Part shown: one piece after another, positions 32,506-37,652 of the stretch
How the letters are laid out: each line of letters starts with the position of its first letter
How positions within the stretch are numbered: position 1 is the stretch's first letter
Assembly (NCBI RefSeq): GCF_016583565.1
Contig: NZ_NRRF01000049.1
Coordinates: 1 to 37,652 of the forward strand
Length of the DNA stretch: 37,652 nucleotides
Reading direction: 5' to 3'
Origin: Thiocystis violacea
GTDB taxonomy: Bacteria > Pseudomonadota > Gammaproteobacteria > Chromatiales > Chromatiaceae
Notes under the pieces: generated by a model
What the model was told of the DNA's origin: nothing
What the model saw: the letters and a program-made list of their open reading frames with translations, nothing else
Databases searched by the model: none
Position numbers and translations under genes: made by a program

Positions 32506-32910
32506 CTGATTCACGCCTGTTCGGCTCCAGGAGTCTTGAGATCGCCGCATAGCATACGATGCTGAGCGCTGTTGTTGGCAGCATGGATTGCCCGATGGGT
32601 CGCAGCGAGGTTTCGACGCGGGGAGCGGTTGCTCGCGGAAACGTCCCCAAACGACAGAAAGCCGCTTGTCCGGTGCTGAGAGGGGCCGGGTCGTCACTCG
32701 GAACAGGGGTGGGATCAGGTGGCGCCGCCGGGAAACCAGGCGGCAAACAGAGAACACAAACATCGCCCCGCCGTCCGGGGCGTGCCCGGCCGACTCAAGA
32801 CCCCTGCGGCGACAAGTCGTTCGTCGATTCGGTTGGAGGGTCTGAACGCAAATCTGGGGAGGCTAGCCAACCAGGCACCGCTCGTCGCGGTGCCGATGAT
32901 TGGCAATGTC
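32506..32910. other. Gene-free stretch upstream of the winged-helix regulator
   Basis: No supported gene lies in these 405 bases. At 32551-32563 the palindrome AGCATACGATGCT (5-base arms, 3-base centre) lies just upstream of the regulator start and is a candidate operator. A second GC-rich hairpin-like patch (CCCCGCCGTCCGGGGCG) occurs at about 32766-32782. Confidence 0.4.
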
Positions 32911-33285
32911 CTAGTCGCTATCCATCAGCGTCTCGGCATCCTTGACTGCGGCATCGGCCTTAGCCTCTTTTGCCGCTTCTCGTGTGATTTCCTTCTCTTC
33001 GATCGCGTCGGCAGCCATGGTGCTGGCAGCCTCGGCGGCGACATCCGCCTCTTCGGCCTCGGTTGAGGTTGCGAGGCCGTCTTCACGGGCCGCATTGACG
33101 GCGTTTGCGCCTTCGACAGTGATATTCGCCGCTTCTTGGGCCGCATTGGCCTCCGCCTTCACACCAGAGGCGATTTCGCCTGCGGCCTTGGCGGTGGCGT
33201 CGGCCTGCGATTCGGCGAGCGCGTTGCCGGCGAGCGCCAGTGTGACAACTGCGATTGAGGATACAAGGAGGTGTCTCGGCTTCAT
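32911..33285 (-). CDS. Exported Ala/Glu-rich small protein of unknown function
   Basis: A 124-residue protein. The start MKPRHLLVSSIAVVTLALAG, ending NALAES, is a clear Sec signal peptide with an Ala-X-Ala cut site near residue 24. The mature part is almost wholly Ala, Glu, Asp, Lys and Asn with heptad-like spacing and no Cys, so it is probably a long helix or coiled coil in the periplasm. AAGGG lies about nine bases before the ATG. It resembles the low-complexity helical proteins seen near envelope-stress genes, but I do not recognise a family. Confidence 0.7.
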   Translation of the reverse strand: MKPRHLLVSSIAVVTLALAGNALAESQADATAKAAGEIASGVKAEANAAQEAANITVEGANAVNAAREDGLATSTEAEEADVAAEAASTMAADAIEEKEITREAAKEAKADAAVKDAETLMDSD

Positions 33286-33552
33286 GGCTTCTTACCCTTC
33301 CAGTTGAGTACGCGGATGCGTCGTTGATGAAATCGCCGACCTCATCGTGCTGGCCATGGCCAGTCCGTGAGCGTCAGCCAGTCCTGCTCCGACGCTGGAG
33401 CGTGGGAGCGAGAAGAGAGCGAACAATGGCCTCATCGGCCACGCTTGCTTTGTGACCGCATCTCCGGCACAGGCAATGGGCTGATATGCGGCGCGGTTCG
33501 CCGATACGGCGGCGAGTAGGCAACCGGGCCTTCCGACCCGGTCGCTAACGGC

Positions 33553-34161
33553 TCAATGGCCTGCAATCCTGCCGCCACCGGCCCTTTTGGTGTCGACCTG
33601 CTGGTGATACTTGATCCAGACGAAGGCGGTGATCATCACGGCCATGAGCGCGGTGCCGCCGACGGCGATCAGCGGGGCGTTGTCGTCGAGGAAGGCGATG
33701 ACGACGCCGCTGAAGATGAGGAAGAGCCCGAAGAGCGCCATCTTCCAGTCCAGGTAGATGCCCGCCAGGAGGCTGGTCAGGCCGACCAGGTAAATGATGA
33801 CGAAGCCGTCGTCCTCGGCGCGGAGGAAGTGCTGGACATCCGACATGAACAGCCAGCGGATGACGAGGAGCAGCGTCCCCCAGTGCAGGACTTGGCGCAC
33901 CACATAGCGCACGCGCGCCTCCCAGGTCTCGCCGGCGTACCCGCTCCAGCCGCTTGCGGCGGACACGAGACCGACCAGCGGGATGAAGTAGTTCCACGCG
34001 GACTGCGCGGATGCGGGGTCGTGATCGGTCATGGCGATGAGCACGACCGCGATGGCATAGAGCGCGACATAGGGCACGTTCGTCATTGCCAGCCTGGCAA
34101 GGCGGCTCTCGGGGTGCGGAAGGATGTGAATTCTTCCGCTGTAGGCGATGTCGTTGGACAT
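33553..34161 (-). CDS. Multi-pass inner-membrane protein of unknown function
   Basis: A 202-residue protein with five to six hydrophobic segments. Examples are VPYVALYAIAVVLIAMT, YFIPLVGLVSAASGW, HWGTLLLVIRWLFM, FVIIYLVGLTSLLAGIYL, MALFGLFLIFSGVVIAFL and a last one ending AFVWIKYH. The N-terminal 30 residues are polar and presumably cytoplasmic. A good ribosome site GGAGG lies eight bases before the ATG at 34161, which sets the start. It is divergent from an HdeD-like membrane protein gene. I do not recognise the family. Confidence 0.75.
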   Translation of the reverse strand: MSNDIAYSGRIHILPHPESRLARLAMTNVPYVALYAIAVVLIAMTDHDPASAQSAWNYFIPLVGLVSAASGWSGYAGETWEARVRYVVRQVLHWGTLLLVIRWLFMSDVQHFLRAEDDGFVIIYLVGLTSLLAGIYLDWKMALFGLFLIFSGVVIAFLDDNAPLIAVGGTALMAVMITAFVWIKYHQQVDTKRAGGGRIAGH

Positions 34162-34512
34162 GGGAATGACCTCCGGTTCGTCGAGCATGGATGCGTGACC
34201 GGGACTCGCGGGCGTCGTGAGTCGGGCGGTTGCGACACAGTGCAGCGGAGGTGGATCCAGCCCCGCTGCCTCGCGCTTCGACCGCGCTGGTGCGGGGGCT
34301 TGCTACCGTCAGTTGCGCTCGATCCGGCGATCAAGCGCCGTGATCTGGTGGACCGGACACATGGTCGTTGGTCGAAATCAACCAGGTTGGTTCGGGCGGG
34401 CCTGGACTGGCCCGCGTCGTTTGGGCCGGCGTGGGACCCAGCGGCCTTGGCGCGATTCGTGAGCCACGCCAGTCGACAACCAACCCTGGATCAACCGAGA
34501 GGAGAGACCCTC
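34162..34512. promoter_or_regulatory. Divergent intergenic region between two membrane-protein genes
   Basis: These 351 bases lie between genes reading outward, so promoters for both directions are expected. I see no gene and no promoter I would commit to. The region is uniformly GC-rich. Confidence 0.35.
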
Positions 34513-35076
34513 ATGCAACCCATCGACACCCCCGTCGCTTCCGATTCCGCCACCATCCTCGAACGCCAGATCAAGGGGTTCGGACGCCACACCTTCTGGA
34601 TCGGCATTCTGCTGACCGTCCTCGGTGCCATCGGCATCGCGTTGCCGCCGGCGATGGCGATCACCACCGTGGATCTGGTGAGTCTGGTGCTCTTCCTTGG
34701 CGGTGGTTTCTGGCTCTGGCACACCTGGCAGCACGGGGGCGGCTTCACCCGCTGGCTCAAACCGCTGCTGCTGAGCGTTGCGGGTATCCTGATGATCTCA
34801 AGCCCCTTGGCGGGGGCCGCCGCGCTGGCGTTGCTGTTGAGCTTCTATCTGCTGCTGGACGCCTTCGGCAGCTTCGCGCTTGCCCATGAACTGCGCCCGG
34901 ATCCGGGCTGGGGTTGGATGGTGGTGAACGGGGTCGTGGACCTGGCGCTGGTGGCCTTTTTCACCTTCACTTGGCCGGCGTCGTCCGTGCTGCTGGTCGG
35001 CATCTTCGTTGGGATCAGCCTGCTGTTCGATGGTCTCGCGCTGACCATGATCGGCTGGTCGCTGCGCAAGGGCTAA
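34513..35076 (+). CDS. HdeD-family (DUF308) membrane protein
   Basis: A 187-residue protein with six transmembrane segments in three hairpin pairs. They begin with FWIGILLTVLGAIGIALPP and end with VLLVGIFVGISLLFDGLALTMIG. The repeated pattern (helix pair, Gly-rich turn, 'LLLDAFGSFALA', 'FDGLALTMIGWSLR') is that of the HdeD/DUF308 family, linked in E. coli to acid stress. AGGAGAG lies before the ATG at 34513. The gene ends 11 bases before kup, so the two probably form one transcript. Confidence 0.85.
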   Translation: MQPIDTPVASDSATILERQIKGFGRHTFWIGILLTVLGAIGIALPPAMAITTVDLVSLVLFLGGGFWLWHTWQHGGGFTRWLKPLLLSVAGILMISSPLAGAAALALLLSFYLLLDAFGSFALAHELRPDPGWGWMVVNGVVDLALVAFFTFTWPASSVLLVGIFVGISLLFDGLALTMIGWSLRKG

Positions 35077-35087
35077 TCGTCTGCCGG

Positions 35088-36398
35088 ATGTCCATGTCAG
35101 CCGTGGAATCGACCTCCAGCCCGATCCGGGCATCCCTGCTCTTGGCCACCCTCGGGGTGGTCTTTGGCGACATCGGTACCAGTCCGATCTACACCATGAA
35201 CATCCTCTTCGGCCGGGCGGGACTGCCGGTCGAGGTGGTTAATGTCCTCGGTGCGCTCTCGCTGATCTTCTGGTTCCTGGTGTTGGTCGTTGGCGTCAAG
35301 TACATGTTCTTCGTCCTGTCCGCGGACAACGATGGGGACGGGGGCGTGATTGCACTTGCTACCCTGCTGCGTCGTCGCAGCCGCCGTGCGCGCTCGCTGG
35401 CGCTGCTGCTGGGGGTGGTCGCCAGCGCCATGCTGATCGGCGACGGGCTCCTGACCCCGGCCATCTCGGTGTTGAGCGCGCTACAGGGTCTGGGGTTGGT
35501 CGCCCCGGACCTGGCCGATGTAGTGCCGGAGCTGACAGTGCTGGTGCTGATCGCCTTGTGCGCCATCCAGCATCGCGGCACGGCGCGGGTCGGCAAGCTC
35601 TTTGGCCCCGTGATGCTCGCCTGGTTTCTGATCCTCGGCGGGACGGGGGTCGATTGGATCCTCAAGGTCCCCGGCGTTCTGGCCGCGCTGGACCCGCGTT
35701 ACGCCTTCTGGTTTTTTCAAGATAACGGTTGGACCGGATTTCTGGCGCTCGGCATCGTTTTTCTGGTGGTCACGGGCTCGGAGGCGCTCTACGCGGACCT
35801 CGGTCACTTTGGCCGACGGCCCATTCAGCTGAGCTGGCTGTTTCTGGTCTGGCCGGCGTTGATGCTGAACTATCCGGGGCAGGGCGCCTTGCTGTTGAGC
35901 GCGCCCGAGCACCCCGGCAACAGCTTCTTCGGCATGGTGTCCGGACATTGGTTGATCGGCCTGATCGGCATCGCGACCCTGGCGACCGTCATCGCCTCCC
36001 AGGCGATTATCAGCGGGCTCTTCTCGCTCTTTCGGCAGATCAGCGAGCTGGACTACTACCCGCCGCTGCGGGTTCGACACACCTCCGCGAGCCAGGCGGG
36101 ACAGATCTACATCGGCTCGATCAACTGGCTGCTGATCATGCTCACCTGGCACTGGGGACAGAACCGCCCGCGGCAGGGACAACAGCGGGCGGCACCGCTG
36201 CTGAACGACTTCGTCGCGAGCGAGGCGGTCCAATCGGCGGCCCGTTCGCCGGCAAGCGCCATCTTCCTCACGCGGACCGCTCACCACGTCCCGCAAAGCC
36301 TGCTGTACAACTTTCGCCATAGTCAGGTGCTGCATCGCGAGACCTATGTCCTGCAGGTCGAGATCGAGGACGCCCCGCGCGTGCGGTATGAGCTGTAG
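35088..36398 (+). CDS. kup: Kup-type potassium transporter, shortened by internal and C-terminal loss
   Basis: A proton-coupled K+ uptake protein of the inner membrane. The first 345 residues follow E. coli Kup closely: GVVFGDIGTSPIYT, IFWFLVLVVGVKYMFFVL, ADNDGDGGVIAL, HRGTARVGKLFGP, TGSEALYADLGHFG, YPGQGALLL, ATVIASQAIISGLFSL and AGQIYIGSINWLL. At about residue 347 the match jumps from INWLL to a segment equal to the start of the cytoplasmic tail (LTWHWGQNR). About 95 residues with the last transmembrane helices are skipped. The tail follows (IFLTRTAHHVPQSLLYNFRH, SQVLHRETYVLQVEIEDAPRV) and stops about 95 residues early. The product is 436 residues against about 620. The frame is open, but transport function is doubtful. 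Confidence 0.85.
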   Translation: MSMSAVESTSSPIRASLLLATLGVVFGDIGTSPIYTMNILFGRAGLPVEVVNVLGALSLIFWFLVLVVGVKYMFFVLSADNDGDGGVIALATLLRRRSRRARSLALLLGVVASAMLIGDGLLTPAISVLSALQGLGLVAPDLADVVPELTVLVLIALCAIQHRGTARVGKLFGPVMLAWFLILGGTGVDWILKVPGVLAALDPRYAFWFFQDNGWTGFLALGIVFLVVTGSEALYADLGHFGRRPIQLSWLFLVWPALMLNYPGQGALLLSAPEHPGNSFFGMVSGHWLIGLIGIATLATVIASQAIISGLFSLFRQISELDYYPPLRVRHTSASQAGQIYIGSINWLLIMLTWHWGQNRPRQGQQRAAPLLNDFVASEAVQSAARSPASAIFLTRTAHHVPQSLLYNFRHSQVLHRETYVLQVEIEDAPRVRYEL

Positions 36399-36486
36399 CC
36401 GCGTGGATGCTGGATACTGAGCCGTGCGGGTGCGTCGCTCGTTTCCGCTTGGGCTGGGGGCGGATGTCGTCGGTTGGGCCGAGGAA

Positions 36487-36520
36487 GGATGCCCAACGCG
36501 GCCTGCTCCGTTGGGCATCC
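36487..36520. repeat. Perfect 12-bp inverted repeat
   Basis: GGATGCCCAACG and its exact complement CGTTGGGCATCC flank a 10-base loop. It lies 89 bases after the kup stop. No T-run follows, so a factor-independent terminator is unlikely. It is more probably a dispersed intergenic repeat or a processing hairpin. Confidence 0.75.
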
Positions 36521-36633
36521 CAGGGTCGGTCCAACTGACGCCAGACCTCGATTGTCTACCGCAAACATCTGCCTTTACACGGTTTCTCTGCGGGGTATGC
36601 TTCACAAGATTGACCGGTATGAGAGCCCGAGCC

Positions 36634-37209
36634 ATGCACGCGCACCAGAAGACCCGCCCCAGTCTCTACGAACAGCTTGAAGCCCTGCCAGAAGGACTGA
36701 TCGGGGAAATCCTCAACGGTCAGCTCTACACCCAGCCGCGCCCGAGTGGTCCGCATGTGTTCGCCGCGTCTGAATTGGGCTATGAACTGCTCGGCCCGTT
36801 CGAGCGCGGGCGCGGGGGTCCCGGCGGATGGTGGATCGTTCAGGAACCCGAGCTGCACTTCCTGCGCAACACCGAAGTGGATGTTCCAGACCTGGCCGGA
36901 TGGCGCAAGGAGCGTTTGCCCAGATTTCCGCGCGACCATCGCTTCACCGTGGTTCCGGACTGGGTGTGCGAAATTCTGTCCCCCTCGACCGAGAGCAAAG
37001 ACCGCAAGCTCAAGATGCCGATCTACGCGCAGTACGGGGTTCCCTATGCCTGGCTGCTCGATCCCGTCGTGCACATCCTGGAAGCCTACGCCTGGGAAGG
37101 CGGCGACTGGCGGGAGATCGGACGCTTCGCTGGCGCAGCACTGGTGTCGGTCGCGCCTTTCGAGGCGGTGACGATCAGACTGGATGGCCTGTGGGCACCG
37201 ACCGAGTAG
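36634..37209 (+). CDS. Uma2-family (DUF820) endonuclease-like protein
   Basis: A protein of about 191 residues of the Uma2 group, a restriction-endonuclease-like fold common in mobile and accessory DNA. Key blocks are LPEGLIGEILNGQLYTQPRP, VQEPELHF, EVDVPDLAGWRKERLP with its Asp, DWVCEILSPSTESKDR with Glu and the basic follow-up, and MPIYAQYGVPYAWLLDPV. Together these give the expected D...E-X pattern. Starts at 36619 and 36634 are both possible; the second begins nearer the fold and has GAGAG upstream. The biological role of this family is not established. Confidence 0.85.
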   Translation: MHAHQKTRPSLYEQLEALPEGLIGEILNGQLYTQPRPSGPHVFAASELGYELLGPFERGRGGPGGWWIVQEPELHFLRNTEVDVPDLAGWRKERLPRFPRDHRFTVVPDWVCEILSPSTESKDRKLKMPIYAQYGVPYAWLLDPVVHILEAYAWEGGDWREIGRFAGAALVSVAPFEAVTIRLDGLWAPTE

Positions 37210-37544
37210 AGATCGGGCTTGGGGCCGACCGACGCAGCGCCAAGAGCAAGAGCCCGTTCGAAGCGGACGACAGACAGAAAACGAGCCTGGCCCGAATGAC
37301 GCTAACTTAAAGGGGCAAATTTCTGTTTTCGATGCCTCCGATAATCCGAGACACTTTTACGCACATAAATAAATCCGTCCCCTTTTCTGTGATTCAAGCA
37401 CATGACATTTTACCATTTTTGAGGACATTATTCCTTAATAAACAAACTATTGGATCCTTTTTAGGGGCTCTCCAGGATTTCATGGGGAATCACAAGTCAT
37501 TTTAAAACACTGGGGTCTCCACTTAACCGGAGTAAACTCCAAGG
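37210..37544. other. AT-rich gene-free stretch with an imperfect inverted repeat
   Basis: No gene is supported. At 37309-37386 an imperfect inverted repeat is formed by AAAGGGGCAAATTT on the left and AAATCCGTCCCCTTT on the right. It resembles the REP-like ends seen around small Y1 transposases. From about 37310 to 37510 the DNA is strikingly AT-rich against the rest of the window. At 37514 the sequence GGGTCTCCACTTAACCGGAG could be the left end of the IS1595-type element that follows. Confidence 0.4.
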
Positions 37545-37652
37545 GTGACTTACCCTCATGCTGGCGTTGATTATCCGCGGACTGCGGGCGAGTTCCAGTC
37601 CTGGTTTCGCACCGATGCGGACTGCCTCGACTACCTGGAGTGGCTCCGGTGG
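37545..37652 (+). CDS. IS1595-family transposase, N-terminal start (runs off the window)
   Basis: Only the first 36 codons are present. From a possible GTG start the frame reads VDYPRTAGEFQSWFRTDADC, then LDYLEWLRW. That is the typical opening of IS1595/ISXO2-type transposases just before their zinc-binding CPxC motif, which lies beyond the edge. The start codon is uncertain because AAGG abuts the GTG too closely. Confidence 0.65.
   Translation, partial: MTYPHAGVDYPRTAGEFQSWFRTDADCLDYLEWLRW

Overview
The window looks like the chromosome of a high-GC gammaproteobacterium. The RpoD is a full-length gamma-type primary sigma factor and MurB is the long E. coli type. The G/C-block palindromic repeats and overall composition remind me of purple sulfur bacteria (Chromatiaceae), but that placement is inference from general resemblance, not a database result.

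Layout. Positions 1-6.0 kb are an accessory zone. It holds the tail of an IS630 transposase, an IS66-type transposase, an AT-richer two-gene sugar cassette (SDR dehydrogenase plus D-psicose/D-tagatose 3-epimerase), a broken GH94 glucan-synthase fragment butted against an integrase remnant, a small P-loop kinase, and a frameshifted lipocalin. Two housekeeping genes follow: murB (+) and rpoD (-). From 9.6 to 31.0 kb, divergent from rpoD, lies one long plus-strand defence island. It is a complete BREX type 2 system in canonical order: pglW, pglX, pglY, pglZ, brxD, brxHI. From 31 kb on come a decayed ISAs1 transposase, the tail of a DHA2/EmrB-type exporter, a winged-helix regulator, an Ala-rich exported protein, membrane proteins (one HdeD-like), a shortened kup, a Uma2-family nuclease, and the start of an IS1595-type transposase at the right edge.

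How the island works together. PglW (NERD nuclease-like domain plus two kinase-like domains), PglX (adenine methyltransferase), PglY (large ATPase), PglZ (alkaline-phosphatase fold), BrxD (ATPase) and BrxHI (helicase) are the known parts of BREX-2 phage exclusion. Here the first three junctions between BREX genes each carry a toxin-antitoxin-like module: a VapBC pair, an addiction-module/RelE-ParE pair and an RHH/PIN pair. These are often joined by ATGA or GTGA stop-start overlaps, so the whole island looks translationally chained.

The most unusual layer is a repeat family confined to the island. Palindromic cores (six C, a short A/T centre, six G) are framed by an outer left arm AATCCCCCCT and an outer right arm ending GGGGGGATT. 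They occur at five places: the 3' end of pglW, after a DUF559 nuclease gene, inside pglX in an open frame, after pglY, and between brxD and brxHI. The brxD-brxHI copy is a precise 56-bp tandem array. Each unit encodes an 18-residue mini-ORF whose TGA overlaps the next ATG (TGATG). This makes a relay of six mini-ORFs leading from the brxD stop exactly to the brxHI start. The DUF559 nuclease gene is nested between two of these repeat elements, which makes it a candidate agent for their spread.
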